Assembly (NCBI GenBank): GCA_003439945.1
Contig: QVRM01002041.1
Location: 118,501 to 182,500, forward strand
Source of the DNA: Dermanyssus gallinae
Taxonomy: Eukaryota; Arthropoda; Arachnida; Mesostigmata; Dermanyssidae
Reading direction: 5' to 3'
Length of the DNA stretch: 64,000 bases
Position numbers and translations under genes: made by a program
Part shown: positions 11,101 to 24,100 of the stretch, one piece after another
Numbering within the stretch: the first letter of the stretch is position 1
How the letters are laid out: each line of letters opens with the position of its first letter
Notes under the pieces: model-generated
What the model saw: the letters and a program-made list of their open reading frames with translations, nothing else
The model's database searches: none
What the model was told of the DNA's origin: nothing

Positions 11101-14100
11101 TTATCGTTAGTAGCCCCACCATCAATACGGGCATTGAAGTTGCCACCGACGATGCTTGGCATAGACAGGTCGAAACCTGATATACCGGAACTCACCGTGT
11201 CAGCGACCTCTGCCGAGTCAAGATGTGGGGGGAGGTAGAAGACGGCTATGTTCACCCTCATAGACGAAAGACCCACATAGAAATCGTTCTTCCTCACACA
11301 TTGCGCCGGCGGCAAACGTTTATGGAGGTAGATTGATAATCCACCCACTGGTCTACCACGGCCTCCAGCAGGTAGAACTGCCAGCTGGTGGAACCCTCGC
11401 ATATTATTGATATGCAGTTCCTCCCGCTGGTAGGTCTCCGTAAGGAGTGCAATGTCCACCGACGTAAGCATGTCAACTGGCGCTAGGTCTATTGCTCCTC
11501 TTAGTCCCTCACAGTTCCAAAGAAGCAGCCGCAGAGACCTAGTAGTCTCCACGTTAGCATCTCTAGATCTGTTCAGTCACTTGCGAAGAGCCGGACCGCC
11601 AGGCGCGATAAAGCTTTCCATAACCATTTTCTCGTAGGGAGCACCACCAGCCCAACGACGAAATAGGATACCTTTTGGCCAGAATTCACTCTTGCTGCGC
11701 TTTGCGTACTCGCCGTCACCCAGCACTACACAGAGCACGGCATCATTTCCCTGCGTCCGCATTTTGAATACTGCCTTTACACAAATGCTCCTGTTAACGA
11801 GCCATGTGTGTAGGTTGACAGCTGACGTTTTCGCCGCCAGCCGAGCTACTTTCAGCGCGCTGAACCTGCCTGGCCCAGCATACACTTCAAGATCTCCTAC
11901 TCCATCAGCTGCACTGCCTTTCTGCATACGATGCTTTGTTTTGCCGCTCCTCCTCTGTTGGCCGGTGACAAAACCATCGTTGTCTTCCTCGTCTTCCCTC
12001 GCCTCTGCGGTCGTCTCCGTTGGCGACGTTGCGGCCGCTGCCGCTTCCCTTGCCGTTGGCGTGTTGTCATTCATCGGCTCATTTTCTTCGAGGGTAGTGG
12101 CGGTGTTGTTGTTGCCGCCGCTACTGCTACCGCTGCTGTTAAGACCAGCGTTCTCTCCGGTGGCGCTGTCGTCGATCGGCTTTGTTGGTACAAGCAGATC
12201 TCCGCCTTCCGTCAACCGTGACTTCTTGTTCTTCCGCGCTTTCCGTGTTCCGTCCGTTTTCTTCACGCTAACTTTTTCTTTTAGCGTGGAGTTTAAACAC
12301 CCCTCGATGGTTTCGGGGTGCGCAAGTTTCTTCAGGCGAGCCGCTTCATTGCTGGTGACTTTTCGCTGGAGCTCCGTGTGTGATGCCCACAGCTTCACTA
12401 AGTTCCACTGTAGCACACACAAACGTTCCTTCATAAGGACAAAGTTGGGTTCCATTGATTCACAGGACCCGCACGACACGAACTGTGTGTCCTCGGGGGG
12501 CACGGGGTTTAGGTACCCCCTGTGAAACACAGTAGAGCAGCCTACTTAGCCCAGCTAAGCAGGGTGCGTAAAACAGCAGTACTGTTGCCCAGTTCGACGT
12601 CGAGCGTGAGATTCTGTCGTAGCTATTCCTCAGATCTATTTTCCCCTGCGGCGGAGTGAACGCCCCATCACCTTGGCTTTCGCAAAAAAACGCGAATTTC
12701 CGACGTTTATCGGTCTCGGCGAGCCTGACTTAAAAATATGTTGGGGAGCATGCCTCTCGAATAGAGTGACACGCATCCCGTCTGGTCGACGAGGACTAGA
12801 ATTAAAAAAAGTTTTCAATTCTAGCCTCATCTAAGTGCAGCTCTAGGTTGAGGGAGCCGTGAAAGTGTTCAGCACAAGCTCGCCTAAAATGCCTAAAAGT
12901 TCGGTCTTGTCCGGGAGATTTGCACGATAATCTGAGCAAGAACATTCCTTGGCACGCTTCCAACAGCGGTAACCTCTGCAAGACCGCCCGTATTTTGGTG
13001 AAACACTCATTCATCCGCGATGTTACGCCGTCAGGAAAGTGTAGGAAAGTAAAGATATCCTGCATAGAAGTGGCGTTGGAGCCGAGTCTAGCAAGTATAC
13101 CTCGCATCTTGGAGGTTGAGGGATAGCCCGCTCGTAGCGCCAAAGTTCTTTACCTTACGTAGGTCATGATACCACATATTTAGCAAACTGCGTAAAGAGT
13201 CGGCGACGTATCTTAGTAAGTGATTTCTGCTCACGCTGTTGAATGCCTTTCTGAGGTCCATGTGGTATGTTAGAAATAAAGACAGTATCAATGTAAAAAT
13301 GAGGTTGAATTAAAAATAAGATTAGAGCAGCCTAAGCAAATGCATAGTCGTGCAAATGTTAAATATAGTAACTTATCAGGGTTTGTCTTACTTGTTTAAC
13401 AGGTAATCCTTGAAGCTGTGTGGTATTGTAGGTCGAATATCTGCTGAAATCTGAGCAATACGGCGTTTATCCACGGCACGACGAATATTCTTTAGAGCTT
13501 CGTATGGGTTGAACATGGTTGAAGGTTCCCCGAAGTAATCTTTCTCCGGCGGAGGTGGCACAACTTCAAGTGTCTCCTCGTCGTTGAGAGGTGCCATTGT
13601 CCTATTTAAGAACAAACGAAAATAATGTAAATGAACAACAAATAATACGTTTTAACTGCATGTGACTTAGTCTCCAAGTAAACTGGACACCTTCACTGGG
13701 CTAACCAGTTCCATACGTTTTCAACCAGACGAATTTCCGCAAGGTTTCAAACCATTAATATAAAATATATCATCTAGAAGGGAGATCTCTTTAACAGCAA
13801 ATACTTTTCCCTAATAGTTAATCACTCTGGGAAATATTTAAGTGTTTATCAATGGGCCCTTCTGATCAAAAGTCAACTTGTTAGTTCTAAACAAAATGAA
13901 AACAATTAATCCACCGTAGCAAGTGCAACCGAAAATCCTATTCGCTAGCTTCAACTCCGCTGCCCGTAGAGGATTTCCGAGGAAGCCCAGGATAATCGCG
14001 GCCATGAACATTAAGCAGCTGTGAAGGCTCGAACTCAAAAATTCTTGCTTGCCAGAAGGGTTTCATGATATATCCCAGGAAGATGTTAGTTCCGAGAGCC

Positions 14101-15094
14101 ACTTGCAATCATGCTACAAAGCGCCCCCCAGTAGACAAATTGCAAAAACCATACTGATTTTGTGCGTACATACGAAACTAGTTTTCACAACCATCGACTT
14201 CGAGTTCACGGTTTATGTAAAAAGATGACTGAGTTGAGAACAACAAAAAAAGAGATGAGAGCCTCCAAAATAAACGCCTAAAAAAAAATGTTTGAACGTG
14301 TGAGTAAAATCTCGCCAGTAACCAATAAGGGAAACGACACTATTAATTATTCTTATCCCACGCTCCTATGATAAGGTCTGCAAAGATGAAGGGCCCTATG
14401 GGTGGGTACGTGCAGCTTGCTTGTGTAATGTAACGCGGCTTCGTTTCCGTACATCGAAGACATCGAACTATTATAGTCCACTACCTTACTACTACTACTA
14501 CTACTACTACTACTACCAGCAAAACGCTGAGGCAAACGCTGGGATGCCACGCTAACTCATCTAACTAAAATGTCATGGAAACGTAACTGGTGACTAACTT
14601 ATCGATATTCCGACTGGCGCTGTCGCTGCCGGCAGCATTACTGCTGCTGGTGTTGCCACTGTTCGCGTTGCTGTTGTTAATGTTGCCGCCGCCGCTGCTG
14701 CTGCCGCTGCTGATGGTATTGCTGTTGATATTGTTGCTGTTACCGCCGCCGCTGCTACCTCCACCTCCACCCCCGCCACTGCCGCCGGCGCCACCAGCCC
14801 CACCACTGGCCGTACTCTGGGCTCCGGAACTACCGCTCGTGCCCCGGCCAGAATCCCGCTGGCCGGAGCCGCTCGCCGCTGCGGCGGCTGCTGCCGAACC
14901 GCGCGTGTTTCGCATTTTTCGCTTCCGAGGGTGAGTTTTGCCACTCGAGGGCATTGCCGAGTCGTCCTACATTGAATCGAACAAGCACACAACGTTTACT
15001 GCTACTCAATCATTTGCTCAATACAACTACATAGCTTAGCAATTAGATATGTATGCATATATATATATATATATATACGGAGATGACTTGCTAA

Positions 15095-15131
<37 letters not shown>

Positions 15132-18100
15132 GTATATATAAGGAATTGAAGAACTCGTTAAAGCAAATATTTCTTCTCTTGGAACATGGTCTCTGAGAAA
15201 ATCCGTGACACTGGTGTTGTTGCCCGACATAAAAGCACAGCATGTGCAACTGCGAGACAACCAGTCATATCGTTGTGTTCGTGAGAAAATTCTGCTTCCT
15301 CTGATGAACATATAGCGCCAGAAGGTGCGACCTAGTCGTTTTTCTTTTCTTTCACGCCCAATATCACAAAATCATAACCCTACGGCCATTTACTGCTCAA
15401 ACATTGCGCATTTCAAAGCGATATTGTTTAGTACCAAATCTACGGCGATCCGTGATTGCGGAGTAATTAAGGTGACGACACTATCAGCCGCAAGGGTATC
15501 CATATCGAAACAACAATATAATTCGCTGTCTTTTGTTAAATTTAAAAGATCAGACTAAGCACAAACATGTCCTCTATCTCCAATTCAACAAACTACCTCA
15601 TATAACACTTAGCAACGTACATTGTTCAGCACCTGTCACTACGGTTATACTATAGGGATTTAAGATACTCTTTACGAATACTAATTAGAAAATTCAATCA
15701 CCATACCTCATCATTATTATTGCTGCTACTGTCGTGAATCTGTGCTCTCTGGCTGCTTCGGGTTACCCGTTTACTTTCTTCGCGCCACTCCTTTGTCTCA
15801 AGAGGAGAATTTGCTGCTGGACTTGCGGGTTGCGGCGAGTTACCTGATCCCGATAGAAGTACACGTTAAAAAAACGACCGATGCAAATTCAGCTGCAGTA
15901 CTAAAATGCCTCTGTAAGCTCATTCAAAAAGTCACCTTGCAATCGCACGTTTTGGGCGATAAAGACCCTACAAACGAGGTATATATATTTTTTTTATAGT
16001 ACTGAAAATTGCACCCCCATAATTCGCACTCATGACCGAAGTCGTGAAACCTATATAGCATATGTCGAATGGAACTCGCGGCATCTTGTGCCAAAGTCGC
16101 CGGTCATTACTCCCCTCCGTCCCATCGACAATATAGTTAACATAAGAATAGAGCATAAAGATAGCATAAGAATATTGACTAAGTTTTCAAGTCACTAAGA
16201 AGTTTTTAAAACGTGTTGCTTTTCTTTGTAATATGAGAACTTGTGATATAAAATGTGATAATATTGGTGTTAATCTAGTTGATACTGATAAGGCTACGTT
16301 CGTCTCAATTTGTAAATTCCCAGATCGAGCGAATAAATTCTTTAATTCTATTTTAACAGACACAAAAGGCGGGATCAATGTACATGCTAAAACTGTTGCC
16401 CGGAAAGAAATCGCTAACAAAATGTTTGCTTGGCGCAGTACCTGGAACGCGAATTACGCACAAGCAAATTGATCTGTTTAAATAAAGCCCCCCCCCCCTG
16501 CTAAAGGGTGTGTAAATATATGTGCAAAGAAGCAGGGTAGCCAGTGTGATTCACTGAGGCGGCTAGTTTTTTTTATCATACCGGCAAGAGGACTGTTGAC
16601 GATGTAGGGAAGCTGCTTGCTCTTGGTCGAATTGGAAGTCATACCGGAAATGCCGTCATTTGAGGTGCTCTCTTTCTCACCGTTAGACGCTGATGATAAG
16701 ACAATCTTTAATGGAGGCACCTGTTAACGCACGTAGGGTAGTTTTAATTAAGACAAATACGCGATATGACCGGTGGCGCAAATGCAGACAGATTTAGAAA
16801 CATGTGCTCCATGCACGAACTTTTTGAAGCTATTTTGAAAACCTATGTTCTTAAGTTTTGACCATTTGAAAGACGTATGTTCTTAATGAAAATATAAACC
16901 ACGTTTTATGCGCCCTACGTATTCAAAATATTATATATACAGTAAAGTAATACAAGAATGTTCCCTACAAGTATGACAAAAGGTCCAAGGATAGCCGCTA
17001 TCCTTGGACCTTTTGTCATACTTGTAGGGAACATACTTGTATTACTTTACTGTATATATAATATTTCTCTACCAAATTAATAGTTCGCAAAGTTCAATGG
17101 TTCGTCGATATATGTACGTACAAACAAGAAATATATATATATATATATATATGAGCAACACACCTTGAGTCCGTCGGCGGGTGCAGCATTATCTTTGTCG
17201 CACCCTTCATGGTCGCTTCCACTACTGGCGTTACTGCTTTTATTCATAATATTGTTATTACAATTGTTGTTGTTATTATTACTGACGTTGCAATCTCCTC
17301 GGTCACTTTTCGGTACAGTGCTTGCTGAGCTACTACCACCTCCACTGGTACCACTTAGATCAGCGCTTTTGTCGCCCTTTTCGCCTCCAGCCGGTTGAAT
17401 TTCGCCGCCCGTATTCTTCTCGCAGTTGCTAAGCTTGTTGTCTCCGGTTCCTGCAGCTCCTGCACCGGCAGTACTACGGGCGTCCCCTGCAGCCCCTTTG
17501 TCTCCTTTGCCTGCATTTGTCAGACCGCTCTCTTGGCTCTTTGCAGCGATAGTCATCTCGTCCTTCTCAACCTTATCGCAACCCAGCTTGCTATCGGTGT
17601 CCTTGCGACCTTTTTGCTTCTTCGGCCTTGGAGAACGTGCGGCTGTTTTCATTAGCTCCGCCTTCGCACGATCCGACCTACACAGCAGCACAAACCCGTT
17701 AGCCAAAGCGTAAGTCGTAGGTCGCAATTCAATTGACGCACAGTAAGTTCAATACACGACCTTAGGTAAGTGTTGACTCCAGCATTTAGATTGGAAGAGA
17801 GCCCAAGTAGAAAAATCAACGCCCAACTTCGTACACAGGAAGATGTAACGCTCCATTAGCAAATATATCTAGCATCGAGCATAGCTTGTTTGCCTACCTG
17901 TCAGATCGACCGCTGAGGCTCTGCTGATCAGACAGCGACGTTCCTCCCATTCCTAATCCACCCGTCGCTGTGGCTGCTCCTGCCACCGCACCAGGCCCTG
18001 TCGCCGCGGTTCCCGCCGGGGAGTTGTCTTTATCGACGCTTTTTCTGCGCTTCTTGCCTGTTCCATGAGAGGTAGTTTTCAACGAAGGTTGTTGCTGCTG

Positions 18101-21100
18101 CTGCTCGCTGGTATCCATCGGCTCCACCCCATCTTCGCTCGAGTAATGCTGCTCTTGTCCTTGAAGTTGCAGTTCCTTTTCAATATAGTCACCAATCACG
18201 TATTAACCAACATGATATATATGTATATATAAAAACAATAAACACACCATCTTATAATACCGCATCCATACAGACACTGTGGTGCCCAAGGAGAAATATA
18301 CTGTGCTTTAATAAGCATAATGTTGTCCTAGGAAATGGGCCCGCATTTCCTGATTTGTATACACTCGAATCAAAGAACAGCGACTACAAGACGGATCTAA
18401 GAAAAGGCAGTATCTTTAAGTATTTTTGTTTGTTGAAAACAAGGATTTGAAAGATATCGAAGCCGGTTTGACGTTTCCCCATTTATGAAATGTTTAGAAC
18501 TAACTCACAATTAACTATGTGATGTCGCAAAAAAAAGCCATTGCCATGGTCCGCCACTTACCTGCAGGCAGCTTGGTGGTGCGGTTAATGACGAAGCTTT
18601 ATGTAGACCACTCGCAGAAGTTGTGGCCGTCGTCGAGATTGTTGACTTGTGGTGACTGCCACCACCACTACTGCTGTTGTTGCTGCTGCTGCTGCTCGAA
18701 TCCTTGCTCTTGTCTATAGGTCCGCCTGCCCCCACGGCGGTTGTCGCTGTAGAACCAGTTGCACTAATAGCAGAAGATGTTCTCGTCCCAGAAACGCCAG
18801 GAATCAACGTGCCATCGTCAGCCGTCTTATTAGAAACCGTTTCAGTTGCTGTTGTTGTCGTTGTGGTTGTCGACGACGACGGCAGCGGAAGTTGGTCGCT
18901 AGCCCCTGGGTTGGCACTGCTGCCAATGCTGGAATTTCCCCCACCATTGCCGCCACTGCTAGTCGAACTGCCGCCATTACCTTTGCTGGTATCTTGTAGC
19001 TGTTGATGTTGTAAAGCGGCAGTACCGCCACTGCTGCTACTGCTAGCGCTGCTGCCGCTTCCAGTGTTCGCTATCTTGGCTGACTGGCTATCTGGCGAGC
19101 GATCACCTCGACCTACTACGGTTGGTGTGGTTGCGCGGGCTGTGGCAGACGTAAACGCACTCCCAACTCCTCGTTCCGGATCGTCATTCTTCGCTGCTCC
19201 AACAGAAGTTGACGCAGATAGATTGGGCAGGCTGGGCTCTTCCCGCATAGCGCTGTCCGAAGCACTATCCGACCGTTGGCTTTCGCCAGACACTCCGGGA
19301 GCATTGGCCGGTGCTCCTCCAGCCTCTACAAATTGCTTTGGTGGCTCTTCGCTTGTCGTACGACCACCCAACGAGCGACTGGCACTGCAAGAACCCATGA
19401 ACAAGAAAACATGAACATTAGCTGGAAAATATCTCCCACAGCTTGCTAGCATCGGATTCCGCAGATAGGATCTAGACCACCACCTACTACGATAAGTAGT
19501 CGCTAAGAAGAACAAGTTAGCGAGTAAGTTTTGACTAAAGGCATTGACCCACCTGTCTGGCTAAACAATCGCCACCCCCCACACACACACAATGAGAGCA
19601 AAAGCGAACACATCGAATAGAATAGTCGAAATTAATTCGCGCACACATTGGCATGTTTACTTCACAAGATGCTAACCTGTTGTTGCTACTGGAAGTCCCG
19701 GTGACCACCGATGTTGCGGCCACTGAGGCTTCGACGTTGCCGGATTCTAATCGAGATGCACCGACTGACGCCGAGACTGACGAATTACCCGTCGTTGTCT
19801 TATTACATTGCTGCTGTTGCTGTGGCTGCGCTGCAGGTGGCTGTTGGCTTGAAGTGGACGAACGATTTCCACCACCGCCTAAATTGGCACTATTCGGCTG
19901 CGACTGATCTGAGACTGCCATTTGTCGAGCCGGTACGTCACCAGCTTTGGCGTTCGAACACTTCTTGTTGGCCGTCGCAAACAAACTGCGCCGAGAGCCC
20001 CCTATTTGGGCAGAACCATAAAAGCAAAACGCAAACACTTGTAAAAACAGCCTTTCCTCCACAATATTCGTACTTGGTGGGTTCATTGTATGTACTTCTT
20101 CACTTGCTTACTTACTTAGTCATAGACTCTGTCAAACTGTGGTAAAGCAGTAACTAACTCGTATCTAATGTGTACGTTACTCATAATTTCCAATCGAAAC
20201 GTTACTTAGAGCATACTTCTCCTTCATATATAATTACTGTTTCTTTAGCTAATTGAATTACGACACAAGCCATTACTCGCACACATTGTACACCTTTTTA
20301 AGAAAAAGATTCTTTGCAAAAATGACTGCGTCACAGTTTGTTATTATTAAGAAGCTTCCAGTTACAGAAAAGCCAATTTTCAATGCAAGTTACATGGTCA
20401 GACTGGATACCTCAAGCCTGATCTACAATAGGCCAGAGCACGGCAACCAGTATGATTTTACATTGTCTTATTGAGAAATATAGAGAAAGGCACGCACGAA
20501 TTGATGAAGGTGGTGTTTCAAGAGATGAAGTTATGGATGAACTTCGTTCGTTGTTGTGTTTTGCGGATGGTGGTGAGTCACCGCCGCTCTTGCTGTTGTA
20601 GTTGCCAAGAATGGCGTTGGCAATTGCTGAATCAGGCGCGAGGTCAATTGCCTTCTTCCCTTCGTGTGTTTGTGCCTTTGAGTCAGCTCCGTAGCGAAGT
20701 AGCAATTTTACAATCTAGAGAAAATATTTTGAATTAGAATTTATCACTGACACCATTCACCAGTATAGTTTAGGAATGTTTTAAAGCTAACCAGCTTTGG
20801 CGTCTCTAAAACTGTATGGCATCCTGCAAATGGCACTGCGTTGCAGTCACTGAACTAAACTATTTACAACATAACCTAGCACGAGATACTAAGCACATAA
20901 GCACTCTTTTGTTTATCGTTTGCACCAAGAAGTCGGCAGTCATGCTACTGGCATTACAAATCAACAAATCGGCAGACCTACAGGGTCTACTTACATAAGT
21001 TTGATGAAGAGGCCGGTCTGCTCAAAAACGAAAAAATCCTAGACAAACAAAACATACCTGTGCCAGCCATGGTACCAATAATAAGGTACACATACCAACA

Positions 21101-24100
21101 AAATACGCGAAAAATGTTCACTGTCAAACTGTTCTTCAATAAATGCTCGTTAAAGATAGCCAGCAAAAGAACTTGCACATTTATCCACAGCTTCAAGTAA
21201 ATCATTCGTCTATCGACATGTAAAATAGAACGCACGGGCATCTGCTTATGAAATCATCAATATATACACGTACTCAACGCCTAACACACACAAACACACC
21301 TGTAGATGACCGTTGACAACAGCGTCGTGCAGAGGCGTGAATCCGTTGATATGGCGATTGGAAGCGTTGACGTCTGCCCCCGAAGCGATCAGTAGGCGAG
21401 CGACCTTATACCAGCCGCGGTTACATGCCTCATGCAATGGAGTCCAACCGGCATGATCACACGTGTTTACCGAGTAGCCACCTTCTATGAGACGCTTTAC
21501 CTAGAGAAATAATAAAGAAAAACACATTTTTCAATGAGCTTGTTTTCAATTCTAGACTATCCTCCGTCGCCTACGGGCTTGGAATCGCCGTGAGGCATAT
21601 TCTCAATGCACACACAGCCGGGCATGTTGAGGTATTTAGACTTTCCACAAGAGTCCTTGTGGACTCTTGTGGGACTACTCTCAGCAGTACAGATTAAAAT
21701 CTCTATTCTCAGACGCTTCACCTGACGCGAGAGCAGTATCCACAGCGTACCACCGCGACACCATGTATGTGTATACCTCGCTAAGCACATTGGTTTAGCT
21801 AATTGTCCGTTATATGTGTCCCACATATATAAGGTAATATATGGAAAATACATGGTCTGCATGCATATATATATATATATATATTCGTCCAACCAACTTT
21901 GTGGTCTAGTACAACTCGGTGAAATAGGTCATTTTTTCAATGAAACAGGGGAGCGGAAATATCTTTCTTTGGAGTGAGAGGAAAATTATGAAAAGTGGTT
22001 GTACCAGGCTTTTTATCCTAACATATCTTCACTAAATCTGCGATTGCGAGAGTTCCAGTCATCCAACAAATGTTGTATTAACGATAATTCTCAAAAATTA
22101 ATCCTTTTTGCAAATGTTATATTTTGGCTTTCACGCTCGATTACACATTTTTATAAGACAATTCTCGCCCCTTTTTCCACTGGAAAAACTAAAGTTTCTT
22201 GAACGAATATATATATATATATAGTTCATGTATACGTTGACGTCACGTACATTTGCCTTCCGCTGCATATATATATATATATATAATGATGGACAGCAAG
22301 TTTCTTTGGAATCAAAATTACCGCATAGACAAAATGTAATACATGGACACATGGAGAAAAGGAGGAGAACAAATTTTTCTTCTGAGATCTTTATAAGTGA
22401 GACAAACATTGACATACACATTTGTTACACTTCACTTAAACCTTCAATGTAAGAAGGCGTCCGCTCAAACTACGTTCAAATATTGCTCGCTTACCTGTCT
22501 GTAGTCGCCCTGTATGCAAGCAACATGCAAGGGTGTTTCCCCGCGCGCGTTTCGTTTTTCACAGCTTTTCCAGCGGCTTTTAGGCGTGACGCAGCTCTCT
22601 AGGGTGGCACTTCCGTGGTGGTTCACCTCGCCGGCCGCCGTACGCGAAATGTCGGGTGAATCTGAAGCAAAAAACAGGACCAATTTCACAACAACTCGCT
22701 GGACGGATGCAGAGCAAGCCAGCACTACCAAATGGGTGCCCTAAGTGGGTGCATTAAGTGGCTGGCATTTTGTGCAGCGCAAGTTTCCCGTAAGATCATT
22801 GCCATGCAAAACAATGTATCAACTCGCGAGGAGCTGAGCGAATGCCACGGAAACACATTGATAGGGTGCAAAATCGCATAACAGCCTAACAGGCTGGACT
22901 AATTTTCACTGTTTGGAAACCTCCGAGTTGCACTGCCTTCTTCGGACATCTGACGGGACTCTTGATTGCTGGCATGCGCTCTGACGATAGCTATTTCGCG
23001 TACACAAACACACACACCCAAATTTAGGCAGAAACGCCAGTCGAACCTAGGCAAAACAAAATAGTGGGAAAATAGATTGCAGGCGTAAATTCCTATGGCT
23101 GGAGAGCGATTTTTGAGGAATACAGACAGCTGTTGGACACTGATGGCAAACTTTACGCCAACGACTTCACACGCTGGCGTTGCACCTGCTTAGTAGATTC
23201 GAAGACTCACACTAACAATCTGCTCCTCTCGGCAGCAGTGCGAGAACTTTTTTAGCCACTTTGTATTCGTCGCATGCACATGAATTCTTCTTCTACCCAA
23301 ATGATCGTGGATTTGGTGATGGTCGAACGATGTTTCCATAACAAACGAATGAACGCATTGTAGACTGTACTGCGTTCGGTCAACAAATAAACATTAGCGC
23401 CAGTAGCAGCAGCATCTGCAGTAGCAGACGAACCACGGCTGCGCCTGGATGGTCTGGAGAGGGCAAGCCGCGGTCTTCTCAAATTGGACGTGACCCATTG
23501 AGGCTCATCGACAGGTGGGTAGTCGGAGGCACCTAATTGTTAATCTTGCGAGAACATTCTGACTCTAAGTTCGGAGGGGATCGTCCCGCTCCTCTCAGCG
23601 CGCCACACGGTCGCCTACCTGACGCTCAAAAAAGAGGGACTTGCATTAACTCTGGCTAATTTACGTATCTATTGAATCATCAAAGAAATTCCAAATCGAC
23701 CCGACACAGGCAGAGCGCGCCATTTCCGTGCCGGCCTCGTCTCTAACCCAAAGATAGCTAGTACTAATTTACCTACATCTGAAGCAAATGCTCGCATCAA
23801 TCAGTTCACCGCTATGAACAACTAGTTTTTCTAGAGTTTTAGTCAACCCGAGTTTTTAGCTGAGATGTACAGAGTGAAGTAGAAGAGATTGAAAAGGCAA
23901 GAAATTGCGAACCTTTAGCTCGCCATCATCTCAAATATTAGCTACCGGCAGTAGCACAGAAGCGCCAAACCCATTACGCCATACGTCTTGAGCGACCTTA
24001 ATACGCATTCAGTCTTGGAAACTAAAAAACAAAATACCGAAATATCTTTTGCTAGCTGTAGCAATTGCTTTGAACGTATAACACTTGTATTCATATTGGT

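Larger units (their letters stand above)
8781..12530 (-). mobile_element. Non-LTR retrotransposon (LINE) with ORF1, endonuclease and RT
   Basis: Minus-strand element inside the intron between ankyrin-gene exons 13 and 14. Order: ORF1 (12530-11577), AP-endonuclease part of ORF2 (11552-10440), RT (10386 to about 9045), 3' untranslated region (9040-8781). ORF1 is open. ORF2 has at least two frameshifts and two stops, so the copy is dead. The 3' region (8782-9000) is repeated in direct orientation at 12548-12765, next to the 5' end. I cannot place the clade confidently; the APE endonuclease excludes R2-type elements. Confidence 0.85.

Noticed and set aside
11692..12525. 277-codon plus-strand open frame rich in Ser, Val and Phe
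   Set aside because: It is the complement of LINE ORF1, whose codon pattern leaves the opposite strand open. No domain or splice evidence.
8782..12765. The repeats flanking the LINE as long terminal repeats of an LTR retrotransposon
   Set aside because: The enclosed genes are AP-endonuclease plus non-LTR RT, with no protease, RNase H or integrase. The repeat equals the element's 3' end.
14590..14934. Leu/Pro-rich plus-strand frame, and similar Leu/Cys/Val-rich frames at 17165-17713 and 18649-19006
   Set aside because: Shadows of Gly/Ser/Asn-coding exons of the ankyrin gene on the other strand.
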